NCBI RefSeq assembly: GCF_001665605.1
Contig: NZ_LZSV01000010.1
Coordinates: 62,001-126,000 of the forward strand
Source of the DNA: Mycobacterium sp. 852014-50255_SCH5639931
GTDB lineage: Bacteria; Actinomycetota; Actinomycetes; Mycobacteriales; Mycobacteriaceae
Direction of reading: 5' to 3'
Length of the DNA: 64,000 nt
Shown: one piece after another, positions 9,391 to 16,773 of the stretch
Position numbering within the stretch: the stretch's first letter is position 1
Layout of the letters: the number at the start of each line of letters is the position of its first letter
Position numbers and translations under genes: made by a program
The notes under the pieces: model-generated
Database searches by the model: none
What the model was told of the DNA's origin: nothing
What the model saw: only the letters and a program-made list of their open reading frames with translations

Positions 9391-11556
9391 TCAGAGCATG
9401 CAGGACACGCAGCCCTCGACCTCGGTGCCCTCCAAAGCCATCTGCCGCAGCCGGATGTAGTACAGCGTCTTAATGCCCTTGCGCCAGGCATAGATCTGCG
9501 CCTTGTTCACGTCGCGGGTGGTCGCGGTGTCCTTGAAGAACAGCGTCAGCGATAGCCCCTGGTCCACGTGCTGGGTGGCCGTGGCGTAGGTGTCGATGAC
9601 CTTCTCGTACCCGATCTCGTAGGCGTCCTGGAAGTACTCCAGGTTGTCGTTGGTCATGTAGGGCGCCGGGTAGTAGACGCGGCCGATCTTGCCTTCCTTG
9701 CGGATCTCCACCTTGCTGGCGATCGGGTGGATCGAGCTGGTGGAGTGGTTGATGTAGGAGATCGAGCCGGTCGGCGGGACAGCCTGCAGGTTCTGGTTGT
9801 AGATGCCGTACTCCTGCACCGACTCCTTCAGCCGCTTCCAGTCGTCCTGAGTCGGGATCCGGATGTCCGCGTCGGCGAAGAGCTGACGCACCTTCTCGGT
9901 CTGCGGCTCCCACACCTGCTCGGTGTACTTGTCGAAGAACTCCCCCGACTTGTACTTCGACCGCTCGAAACCGCCGAACGCCCTGCCCCGTTCGATGGCA
10001 ATGCGGTTCGACGCCCGCAGCGCGTGGTAGAGCACCGTATAGAAGTAGATGTTGGTGAAGTCGATGCCTTCCTCGGACCCGTAGAAGATGCGCTCCCGGG
10101 CGAGGTAGCCGTGCAGGTTCATCTGACCCAGCCCGATCGCGTGGGATTCGTTGTTGCCCTGCTCGATCGAGGGCACCGACGTGATCGACGTCTGATCACT
10201 CACCGCGGTCAGCGCGCGGATCGCCACCTCGATGGTCTGCGCGAAGTCGGGCGAGTCCATCGCCTTGGCGATGTTCAGCGACCCGAGGTTGCACGAAATG
10301 TCCTTGCCCACTTTGGAATACGACAGGTCGTCGTTGAACTCCGACGGTGTGGACACTTGCAGGATCTCCGAGCACAGGTTCGAGTGCGTGATCTTGCCCT
10401 CGATCGGATTGGCCCGGTTCACCGTGTCCTCGAACATGATGTAGGGGTAGCCCGACTCGAACTGCAGCTCAGCCAGCGTCTGGAAGAACTCCCGCGCTTT
10501 GATCTTCGTCTTGCGGATGCGCGCGTCGTCGACCATCTCGTAGTACTTCTCGGTCACCGAGATGTCGGCGAACGGCACCCCGTAGACCCGCTCGACGTCG
10601 TACGGCGAGAAGAGGTACATGTCCTCGTTCTTCTTGGCCAGCTCGAAGGTGATGTCGGGAATCACCACGCCCAGGCTCAGCGTCTTGATCCGGATCTTCT
10701 CGTCGGCGTTCTCGCGCTTGGTGTCCAGGAAGCGGTAGATGTCGGGGTGATGCGCGTGCAGGTACACCGCGCCGGCCCCCTGGCGCGCCCCGAGCTGGTT
10801 GGCGTAGGAGAACGAATCCTCGAGCAGCTTCATGATCGGGATGACGCCCGAAGACTGGTTCTCGATGTTCTTGATCGGCGCGCCGTGCTCACGAATGTTG
10901 GTCAGCAGCAACGCGACTCCCCCGCCGCGCTTGGAAAGCTGCAGGGCGGAGTTGATCGATCGCCCGATCGACTCCATGTTGTCCTCGATGCGCAACAGGA
11001 AGCAGCTCACCGGCTCCCCGCGCTGCTTCTTGCCCGAGTTCAAGAACGTCGGGGTGGCCGGCTGGAAGCGGCCGTCGATGATCTCGTCGACCAGCTTCTC
11101 GGCCAGTCCGGTGTCGCCGGCGGCCAGGGTGAGCGCCACCATGACCACGCGGTCCTCGAAGCGTTCCAGGTAGCGCTTACCGTCGAACGTCTTCAGCGTG
11201 TAGGAGGTGTAGTACTTGAACGCGCCGAGGAACGTCGGGAACCGGAACTTCTTGGCGTACGCGCGATCCAGCAGCTCCTTGACGAAGTTGCGCGAATACT
11301 GGTCGAGAACCTCACGCTCGTAATAGTTTTCACGGATCAGGTAGTCGATCTTCTCGTCCTGATTGTGGAAGAAGACCGTGTTCTGGTTGACGTGCTGCAG
11401 GAAGTACTCGCGGGCCGCCAGCACGTCCTTGTCGAATTGAATCCTGCCGTCGGCGTCGTACAGGTTCAGCATCGCGTTGAGCGCGTGGTAGTCCGTCTCC
11501 CCGGGCAACGTGTGCGCGCCGGACGTTACAGGCTCTGCAGTGACGGTTGGTGGCAC
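9391..11556 (-). CDS. nrdE: Class Ib ribonucleotide reductase alpha subunit (R1E)
   Basis: 721 aa catalytic subunit reducing ribonucleoside diphosphates, working with NrdF2, NrdH and NrdI. Active-site cysteines appear in [14 protein letters not shown] and [16 protein letters not shown], with SNLCSEI between. The C-terminal shuttle pair is CVSC in [16 protein letters not shown] 11556 is chosen because GGAAGGA lies a few nt upstream and the length then matches M. tuberculosis NrdE. The start overlaps the nrdI 3' end by 31 bp, so translation is probably coupled in an nrdH-nrdI-nrdE operon. Confidence 0.97.
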   Translation of the reverse strand: MPPTVTAEPVTSGAHTLPGETDYHALNAMLNLYDADGRIQFDKDVLAAREYFLQHVNQNTVFFHNQDEKIDYLIRENYYEREVLDQYSRNFVKELLDRAYAKKFRFPTFLGAFKYYTSYTLKTFDGKRYLERFEDRVVMVALTLAAGDTGLAEKLVDEIIDGRFQPATPTFLNSGKKQRGEPVSCFLLRIEDNMESIGRSINSALQLSKRGGGVALLLTNIREHGAPIKNIENQSSGVIPIMKLLEDSFSYANQLGARQGAGAVYLHAHHPDIYRFLDTKRENADEKIRIKTLSLGVVIPDITFELAKKNEDMYLFSPYDVERVYGVPFADISVTEKYYEMVDDARIRKTKIKAREFFQTLAELQFESGYPYIMFEDTVNRANPIEGKITHSNLCSEILQVSTPSEFNDDLSYSKVGKDISCNLGSLNIAKAMDSPDFAQTIEVAIRALTAVSDQTSITSVPSIEQGNNESHAIGLGQMNLHGYLARERIFYGSEEGIDFTNIYFYTVLYHALRASNRIAIERGRAFGGFERSKYKSGEFFDKYTEQVWEPQTEKVRQLFADADIRIPTQDDWKRLKESVQEYGIYNQNLQAVPPTGSISYINHSTSSIHPIASKVEIRKEGKIGRVYYPAPYMTNDNLEYFQDAYEIGYEKVIDTYATATQHVDQGLSLTLFFKDTATTRDVNKAQIYAWRKGIKTLYYIRLRQMALEGTEVEGCVSCML

Positions 11557-12053
11557 GTCTGTTCCTTCCAGAATTCTTCCAGACCCGCACGGACGGCTTC
11601 CACGTCGTCCGGGGTTCCCATCAATTCGAAGCGGTAAAGGTACGGAACGCCGCATTTGCGTGAGATCACGTTGCCCGCATAGGCGAATTCGGCGCCGAAG
11701 TTGTTGTTGCCCGCGGCGATGACGCCGCGGATCAACGACCGGTTGTGCTCGTTGTTCAGGAATGCGATGACTTGCTTGGGGACATAGCCGCCGGCATTCA
11801 GGTCCGGGGTGGCCCGGCCACCGCCGTACGTGGGCAGTATCAGCACGTACGGCTCGTCGACCTCGATGCGGCCATGCAGCGGTATCCGCGTGGCGGGAAC
11901 CCCCAGCTTCTCCACGAAGCGGTGGGTGTTCTCCGACACGGAGGAGAAATAGACCAGTGGCGATCGCAAGCGCGGCGGTGGGGGCACCTCCCGCTCGCGG
12001 GGGACCGGGCGAAGCGGGTCGCCACTCATCCAGCTTGGGTTGCGCGACTGCAC
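11526..12053 (-). CDS. nrdI: NrdI flavodoxin-like protein with repeat-derived N-terminal insert
   Basis: Flavodoxin-like activator of the class Ib Mn-tyrosyl radical in NrdF. The conserved core begins [19 protein letters not shown] (FMN phosphate loop), continues [12 protein letters not shown] and [11 protein letters not shown], and ends [15 protein letters not shown] as in M. tuberculosis. The usual length is about 150 aa; here it is 175. The extra residues ([20 protein letters not shown] and a few more) come from a 71-bp dispersed repeat inserted in frame. GTG 12053 is preferred because TAAGGAGG lies 5 nt upstream; ATG 12029 lies next to the repeat and has no ribosome site. Confidence 0.92.
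   Translation of the reverse strand: MQSRNPSWMSGDPLRPVPREREVPPPPRLRSPLVYFSSVSENTHRFVEKLGVPATRIPLHGRIEVDEPYVLILPTYGGGRATPDLNAGGYVPKQVIAFLNNEHNRSLIRGVIAAGNNNFGAEFAYAGNVISRKCGVPYLYRFELMGTPDDVEAVRAGLEEFWKEQTCHQPSLQSL
11956..12026. repeat. 71-bp dispersed palindromic repeat inside nrdI
   Basis: 8-bp terminal inverted repeats, AGTGGCGA (11956-11963) and TCGCCACT (12019-12026), enclose a GC-rich body with GCGATCGCAAGCG, GGGGGCACCTCCCG and GGGCGAAGCGGGTCG. These words are, as I recall, common in short intergenic repeats of mycobacterial genomes. It has no coding capacity for a transposase. It lies wholly inside the nrdI reading frame. I saw no second full copy in the window. Confidence 0.65.
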
Positions 12054-12088
12054 CGCAACCTCCTTACCTAACGTCCGCCGCTAACTGC

Positions 12089-12328
12089 TCAGGCGCTGAG
12101 CGCCGATTCCGCGATGGCCTTGATGCGGTCCGGCCGGAACCCCGACCAGTGGTCGCTTCCCGCCACCACGACGGGGGCCTGCAGGTAACCCAGCGCCATC
12201 ACGTAGTCGCGCGCCTCGTTGTCCAGCGTGATGTCGACCTTCTCGTAGCCGATGCCCTGCTTGTCCAGAGCCTTGAACGTGGCGCTGCACTGCACACATG
12301 CCGGCTTGGTGTACACGGTGATGGTCAT
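12089..12328 (-). CDS. nrdH: NrdH redoxin (glutaredoxin-like electron donor)
   Basis: 79 aa, the family's usual size. MTITVYTKPACVQCSATFKALD carries the CVQC redox pair at residues 11-14, and the WSGFRPDRI segment is typical of NrdH. It passes electrons from thioredoxin reductase to NrdE. It is first gene of nrdHIE. ATG 12328 has AAGGAG 9-10 nt upstream; a longer in-frame form starting at 12373 would add a non-homologous leader. The paired NrdR-like sites lie about 215-260 bp upstream, implying a long 5' untranslated region. Confidence 0.96.
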   Translation of the reverse strand: MTITVYTKPACVQCSATFKALDKQGIGYEKVDITLDNEARDYVMALGYLQAPVVVAGSDHWSGFRPDRIKAIAESALSA

Positions 12329-12541
12329 AGAAGCCGCTCCTTTGCGGAAGGTGGGACTTGTACGGACTGGCAACTACTCGGGTACTGCAACGAACTCTGT
12401 CCTCGCTGTGTTACAGCGGCCCGTCAAGTCCCCCGATTCCCGTCCTGCGGCCGTCGGGGTCGAATGACCTATCGAGCCGATTTCGGGTGGTGAACCAGGC
12501 CCCGGTCGGGCTGGTGAACCTGGGATCTGCCGGTGCTCGAA

Positions 12542-12589
12542 ACACTACACCTAGTGGCTGACAAGATATCGAGATACAAGATGTTCGGA
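12542..12589 (-). promoter_or_regulatory. Paired NrdR-box-like sites upstream of nrdHIE
   Basis: ACACTACACCTAGTGG (12542-12557) matches the NrdR consensus closely, and ATACAAGATGTTCGGA (12574-12589) more weakly. Their starts are exactly 32 bp apart, the same as before nrdF2, and the first box shares ACACTAC with the nrdF2 copy. Confidence 0.7.
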
Positions 12590-12757
12590 ATAACATTTCT
12601 GAAATTCGCTGGTCGTAAGCACTCTGAACGACACACGCCCGGCGTGTCGCAGGTCACATTCCTCGCCTAAGTCATCCATACGAACGGGTATATCACCGAC
12701 CACCGACAACTCCCCGTCGGCGCTGGCCCGGTCCCCCAACCCGCCCCGCCGCCAGCA

Positions 12758-12783
12758 AAGCCGCCAGCTGGGGCTGGCGGCTT
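12758..12783 (-). terminator. Rho-independent-type terminator of the FMN reductase gene
   Basis: AAGCCGCCAGC and GCTGGCGGCTT pair perfectly (11 bp) around a TGGG loop. It is 63 bp past the stop of the reductase gene and is followed on the minus strand by a short T-run. Confidence 0.75.
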
Positions 12784-12845
12784 CTGCTATCCGGTTACAG
12801 CAACCTCGCTGGTCGTCCGGCGGCCGGCTTGTTGACTTCCGCCAA

Positions 12846-13400
12846 TCAGTCGACTTCGGCGATCAGTTTCCCGACGACATCGCGTACATTCCCCGAGAGC
12901 TCGGCGTGCTCCGCGGGCGCCTTGCCTTCCAGGGTTTTGAACGGCACCGAGAGCTTGATCGACTCGACCACGCGGGCGCCGGCAATCCCGAACGACTTGC
13001 GGGTTTCGTCGTGCGCCCAGACCCCGCCGTATTGGCCGAAAGAGCCCCCGATGACCGCCAGCGGCTTGCCCTTCAGCGCGCCGTCGCCGAACGGGCGGGA
13101 CAGCCAGTCGATCGCGTTCTTGATGACGGCCGGGATGCTGCCGTTGTATTCCGGAGTGACCACCAGCGCGGCGTCGGCCTCGGCCGCCGCGGTGCGCAGG
13201 GCCGTCACCGGCCCCAGCGGCGGGGCGTCGGCAGTCATCGCTTCGTCGATCTCCTCGTTGTAGAACGGCAGCTCCCCGAGCCCTTCGAAGATCGTGATGG
13301 TGACGTCGCCCGGCGCGACGTCGGCTGCCAGCTGGGCGATCTGTCGGTTCACCGAGGCCGCCCGAAGGCTCCCCACCAACGCCAAGATTTTGGTTGCCAC
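12846..13400 (-). CDS. NADPH-dependent FMN reductase family protein
   Basis: 184 aa flavodoxin-fold reductase (Rv3054c-like). LALVGSLRAASVNRQIAQLA is the FMN phosphate-binding loop (GSLRxxSxN). LVVTPEYNGSIPAVIKNAIDWLSRP is the conserved flavin-stacking segment of the family, followed by PLAVIGGSFGQYGG. Likely cytosolic quinone, azo or chromate-type reductase activity; the physiological acceptor is unknown. It is divergent from a TetR gene, with a short palindrome (13449-13462) between them that could control both. Confidence 0.92.
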   Translation of the reverse strand: MATKILALVGSLRAASVNRQIAQLAADVAPGDVTITIFEGLGELPFYNEEIDEAMTADAPPLGPVTALRTAAAEADAALVVTPEYNGSIPAVIKNAIDWLSRPFGDGALKGKPLAVIGGSFGQYGGVWAHDETRKSFGIAGARVVESIKLSVPFKTLEGKAPAEHAELSGNVRDVVGKLIAEVD

Positions 13401-13448
13401 TGTTGCAGTTCCCTTCGGTTGTCGGTTTCCATCCTCGCACCCCCTAAC

Positions 13449-13462
13449 CGGACTAAGGTCCG
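13449..13462. promoter_or_regulatory. Operator candidate between FMN reductase and TetR genes
   Basis: CGGAC-TAAG-GTCCG, a perfect 5+4+5 palindrome, lies midway in the 95-bp divergent spacer, about 20 bp upstream of the TetR -10 candidate. Position and symmetry suit autoregulation by the adjacent TetR. Confidence 0.5.
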
Positions 13463-13483
13463 ATTTATTCCGACGGCCGGCGC

Positions 13484-13489
13484 TAAAGT
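13484..13489 (+). promoter_or_regulatory. Probable -10 element, leaderless TetR transcript
   Basis: TAAAGT ends 6 nt before ATG 13496, and no ribosome site is present. Confidence 0.45.
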
Positions 13490-13495
13490 GCAGTC

Positions 13496-14104
13496 ATGAT
13501 CGAGCGGCTGGACTCGTTGCCGTTGTCTGCCCCGCAGGTGGTGCACCAGGAGCGGGGCGACGCGGCGCGCAACCGGGCGCTCTTGCTCCAGGCTGCCCGA
13601 AACCTGATCGCCGAGCGCGGCGCCGACGCGGTCACCATGGACGACGTTGCCGCCGCCGCCGGCGTCGGCAAAGGCACGGTGTTCCGCCGATTCGGCAGCC
13701 GCGCCGGCTTGATGATGGTGCTGCTCGACGAGGACGAGCGAGCCAGCCAGCAGGCTTTTCTATTCGGGCCGCCCCCGTTGGGGCCCGACGCTCCACCGAT
13801 CGACCGGCTGGTGGCGTTCGGCCGGGAGCGAATCTGCTTCGTCCATGCCCATCACGAACTGCTCTCGGAAGCCCACCGCGATCCCCAGACTCGCAACAGC
13901 GCGCCGGTCTTGGTGCACCACACCCACATCCGGGTGTTACTCCAGGCGGCCCATACCACCGGCGATCTCGACGTCCAGACCGATGCGCTGCTCGCTCTGC
14001 TCAATGTGAACTACGTCGAGCATCAGCTCAACGATCGCGGCCATACTCTCCAGACCCTCGGCAATGCCTGGGAAAGCTTGGCGCGCAAGCTCTGCGGCCG
14101 CTGA
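13496..14104 (+). CDS. TetR-family transcriptional regulator (Rv3055-like)
   Basis: 202 aa. The HTH is RNRALLLQAARNLIAERGADAVTMDDVAAAAGVGKGTVFRRFGSRAGLM, a textbook TetR DNA-binding domain. The ligand domain includes ELLSEAHRDPQTRNSAPVLVHHTHIRVLLQ. Its stop overlaps the dinB2 start by one base (TGATG), so it is co-transcribed with a DNA polymerase gene. It probably also controls the divergent FMN reductase. Confidence 0.92.
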   Translation: MIERLDSLPLSAPQVVHQERGDAARNRALLLQAARNLIAERGADAVTMDDVAAAAGVGKGTVFRRFGSRAGLMMVLLDEDERASQQAFLFGPPPLGPDAPPIDRLVAFGRERICFVHAHHELLSEAHRDPQTRNSAPVLVHHTHIRVLLQAAHTTGDLDVQTDALLALLNVNYVEHQLNDRGHTLQTLGNAWESLARKLCGR

Positions 14105-15138
14105 TGAGCCCGGCCTGGGTGCTGCACGTCGACCTCGATCAGTTTCTGGCGTCGGTGGAGTTGCGCCGCCACCCCGAACTGGCCGGGCTGCCGGTCATCG
14201 TCGGCGGCAACGGCGACCCGTCCGAGCCCCGCAAGGTCGTCATCTGCGCCTCCTACCAGGCCCGCGAGTTCGGCGTGCACGCCGGGATGCCGTTGCGGGC
14301 CGCCGCGCGCCGCTGCCCCGATGCGACGTTTCTGCCCTCGGATGCGGCCGCTTACGCCGCGGCGTCCGAGCAGGTGATGGGGCTATTGCGAGATTTGGGG
14401 CATCCGGTCGAAGTGTGGGGCTGGGACGAGGCGTATGTCGGGGTGGCGGCGGCCGATCCGGCCGCCGTGGCCGAAGAGATTCGCTCGATCATCTCGTCGG
14501 AAACCGGGCTGTCCTGTTCGGTCGGAATCAGCGACAACAAGCAGCGCGCCAAGATCGCGACCGGGTTCGCCAAACCGGCGGGCATCTTCACGCTCACCGA
14601 TGCGAACTGGATGACCCTGATGGCGGATCGCCCGGTCGACGCACTGTGGGGCGTTGGCCCCAAGACGACGAAAAAGCTTGCCACACTGGGAATCACGACG
14701 GTGTGGCAGCTCGCGCACAGTGATGCCGAGCTGCTCACTTCCGTGTTCGGCCCGCGCACCGGCCTGTGGCTGCTGCTACTGGCCAAGGGCGGCGGTGATA
14801 CCAGCGTCAGCGCCGAGCCGTGGATTCCGCGCTCCCGCAGCCACGTCGTCACCTTCCCGCGCGACCTCACCGATCGCACCGAAATGGATTTGGCCATAAC
14901 ACAACTGGCCGAACAGGCGTTGGCGGACGTGCTCTTGTCAGGCCGGATCGTGACGCGGGTGGCGGTTACCGTACGAACCGCGACGTTCTACACCCGCACC
15001 AAAATCCGCAAGCTGGCGGCGCCCACCACCGATCGCGACACCATCGTCGCTGCGGCGCTGCGCCTGCTGGACCTATTCGAGCTCGACCGCCCGGTCCGGC
15101 TGCTCGGGGTGCGCCTCGAACTGGCCATGCCGGACTAG
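14104..15138 (+). CDS. dinB2: Y-family DNA polymerase IV, DinB2 type
   Basis: 344 aa translesion polymerase (dinP/Rv3056-like). Catalytic acidic residues are in HVDLDQFLASVELR and in WGWDEAYVGV, which replaces the usual S-x-DE. HhH segments follow (VDALWGVGPKTTKKLATLGI) and then a little-finger domain (SRSHVVTFPRDL...). Residue 15 in DLDQFL is leucine at the steric-gate position, where most DinB proteins have Phe or Tyr. In M. smegmatis DinB2 this Leu lets ribonucleotides in (established for that enzyme; inferred here). No beta-clamp motif is obvious at the C-terminus. The 3' end overlaps the convergent SDR gene by 66 bp. Confidence 0.93.
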   Translation: MSPAWVLHVDLDQFLASVELRRHPELAGLPVIVGGNGDPSEPRKVVICASYQAREFGVHAGMPLRAAARRCPDATFLPSDAAAYAAASEQVMGLLRDLGHPVEVWGWDEAYVGVAAADPAAVAEEIRSIISSETGLSCSVGISDNKQRAKIATGFAKPAGIFTLTDANWMTLMADRPVDALWGVGPKTTKKLATLGITTVWQLAHSDAELLTSVFGPRTGLWLLLLAKGGGDTSVSAEPWIPRSRSHVVTFPRDLTDRTEMDLAITQLAEQALADVLLSGRIVTRVAVTVRTATFYTRTKIRKLAAPTTDRDTIVAAALRLLDLFELDRPVRLLGVRLELAMPD

Positions 15139-15996
15139 CGGCGCCGGGGCCGGCCGCAGCGCGCGGGTGAAGATGACGTTGACCTGCCGCATCGCCACGC
15201 TGTAGGGCCACCAGGCCAGCCGCTTGAAGGCGTACAGCGCCCGGATGTCCGGTGAGGTGTAGATCAGGTAGCGGTTCTTGGCCACCCCGGCCAAGATCTT
15301 CTCGGCCGCCTTCTCCGGCGAGACGGCGTGGCCGCTGAACCGGTTCACCCAGCGCGCGACCTTGGGGTCTTCGCGGTCCACCCCGGCGATCTCGACGGTT
15401 TGGACCAGTGGGGTGTTCACCGCTCCCGGCACCACGACCGACACCCCGATGCGGTGGCGGGCCAGGTCGAAGCGCAGCACCTCCGACAGGCCGCGCAGGC
15501 CGTACTTGCTGGCGCTGTAGGCGGCATGCCACGGAAGCGCGACCAACCCGGCCGCCGACGACACGTTGACCAGGTGCCCGCCGTTGCGGGCGGCCACCAT
15601 CGGCGGCACGAACGATTCGATGACGTGGATCGGACCCATCAGGTTGATCGCGATCATCTTGCTCCACTGATCGTGCGTCAGCCGGTCGACGGTGCCCCAG
15701 GCGGACACTCCCGCGATGTTGAGCACGACGTCCATGCTCGGATGGTCGCGGTGGACGTCGGCGGCGAACGCCGCCACCTGGTCGTAGTCGGCGATGTCGA
15801 GGGCGCGATGTGCGGGCACCTGGGCGCCCAGCGCGCGGGCGTCGGCCACGGTGAGCTCGAGGCCCTCCCGGTCACGGTCGGTCAGATAGAGTTCGGCGCC
15901 CTGTGCGGCCAGCCGCAACGCGGTGGCCCGCCCGATGCCGCTGGCCGCGCCGGTGACCAGACACCGCTTGCCTGCGTAATACCCCTGCTGCCCCAT
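15073..15996 (-). CDS. Short-chain dehydrogenase/reductase (Rv3057c-like)
   Basis: 307 aa. CLVTGAASGIGRATALRLAAQG is the TGxxxGxG cofactor site, NIAG the structural motif, and the S...YSASK pair (VSSAAG then AAYSASKYG) the catalytic Ser-Tyr-Lys. It ends in a long tail with a Trp/Tyr-rich segment (YAFKRLAWWPYSVAMRQV) and an unusual final extension of about 20 residues that lies inside the dinB2 reading frame on the other strand. Such FabG-like oxidoreductases often act on lipid alcohols or ketones. It reads in the same direction as the TetR gene upstream. Confidence 0.9.
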   Translation of the reverse strand: MGQQGYYAGKRCLVTGAASGIGRATALRLAAQGAELYLTDRDREGLELTVADARALGAQVPAHRALDIADYDQVAAFAADVHRDHPSMDVVLNIAGVSAWGTVDRLTHDQWSKMIAINLMGPIHVIESFVPPMVAARNGGHLVNVSSAAGLVALPWHAAYSASKYGLRGLSEVLRFDLARHRIGVSVVVPGAVNTPLVQTVEIAGVDREDPKVARWVNRFSGHAVSPEKAAEKILAGVAKNRYLIYTSPDIRALYAFKRLAWWPYSVAMRQVNVIFTRALRPAPAPLVRHGQFEAHPEQPDRAVELE

Positions 15997-16023
15997 TGCC
16001 GTGACGATACCGGCGGTAACGCC

Positions 16024-16659
16024 CTACGGGCGCCCGCCCCACAGCGCGTGGAGCCACAACCGCTCGAGCACGCGCACGCGGCGGTCGCGATCGCTGTCAC
16101 GGCCGGCCAGGATGGGGTCGCCGGTCAACATCAACGCGGTGGTACCGGCCAGGGTGCGGATCAGTGTCGGCAGGTCGTCGCTGATCGGGCTGGCGGTCCC
16201 GGCCTTCATCTCGGCCTCGACGATGGCGACGATCTGACCGAGCACCACCTCGAATTGTTGATCCATGAGGTTGCGGATCTCGACGTCGGTGTTGCGGGCC
16301 TCGTTGCAGGCGGTCATCACCGGGTCGTTGTGCGCATAGACGGCCGCCGCGCTGCCGACCATGCGCTCGGCGAACTGCTCCGGCGACTCGCCCGGCTGAC
16401 GAGGGGCGAAATCCTGGGTTAGCTCTTCGAGTTCCTCGGCGGCCTCGGCCATCAGCTGGGCGAGTACGGCGTACTTGGAGTCGAAGTAGAAGTAGAAGCC
16501 CGACCGGGCCACCCCGGCCCGGAGGCTGATGGTGCTGACCGACAGCTCCGCGAATGGCTTCTCCTGCAGCAGTTCCCGGACCGCCTGCAGGATCGCCTGG
16601 CGCTGCTTGTCGCCGCGCCGTTGCCCGCCCGGCTCCGGAGTGGCGGCGTGGCTGCTCAT
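16024..16659 (-). CDS. TetR-family regulator, likely repressor of cyp136
   Basis: 211 aa from ATG 16659; TTG 16686 would add nine residues. The HTH is KQRQAILQAVRELLQEKPFAELSVSTISLRAGVARSGFYFYFDSKYAVL, the EthR-like GFYFYF form. The C-terminal domain includes FAERMVGSAAAVYAHNDPVMTACNEARNTD. It is divergent from the P450 gene cyp136, as in M. tuberculosis (Rv3058c/Rv3059), and two identical 12-bp palindromes lie between them. Confidence 0.9.
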   Translation of the reverse strand: MSSHAATPEPGGQRRGDKQRQAILQAVRELLQEKPFAELSVSTISLRAGVARSGFYFYFDSKYAVLAQLMAEAAEELEELTQDFAPRQPGESPEQFAERMVGSAAAVYAHNDPVMTACNEARNTDVEIRNLMDQQFEVVLGQIVAIVEAEMKAGTASPISDDLPTLIRTLAGTTALMLTGDPILAGRDSDRDRRVRVLERLWLHALWGGRP

Positions 16660-16691
16660 TCCCTGACCTTGCACCACGCCGGTCAAAAAGC

Positions 16692-16747
16692 AAACTTGAC
16701 AGCCGTCAAGTTTTTTCCGAAGGTTATAAGACAGTGACGGCTGTCAC
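16692..16747. promoter_or_regulatory. Two identical TetR operators between tetR and cyp136
   Basis: AAACTTGAC-AGCC-GTCAAGTTT (16692-16713) is a perfect 9+4+9 palindrome. GTGAC-GGCT-GTCAC (16734-16747) is a second. Both contain TGACGGCTGTCA (in opposite orientation). A TATAAG hexamer (16725-16730) lies between them and suits the cyp136 promoter. Confidence 0.75.
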
Positions 16748-16773
16748 CTCGGAGGGAACGCAAAGGAGCGTCT

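Larger units (their letters stand above)
12329..12845. other. 517-bp intergenic region before nrdHIE
   Basis: No convincing gene on either strand. It holds the terminator of the FMN reductase gene (12758-12783), the paired NrdR-like sites (12542-12589) and then about 210 bp between those sites and nrdH that would be a long leader. That leader contains GATATC-rich AT sequence near 12563-12600 and nothing I can name. Confidence 0.6.

Noticed and set aside
9568..11637. 689-codon open frame opposite nrdE
   Set aside because: Shadow of a highly conserved gene; no motifs and skewed composition.
13294..14103. N-terminal extension of dinB2 across the TetR gene in another frame
   Set aside because: The TetR protein is well conserved and dinB2 begins naturally at ATG 14104 with the VDLDQF motif near its start.
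16696..16701. TTGACA as a -35 element paired with TATAAG at 16725 for cyp136
   Set aside because: The spacer would be 23 bp, too long for a standard promoter. TTGACA is part of the operator palindrome.
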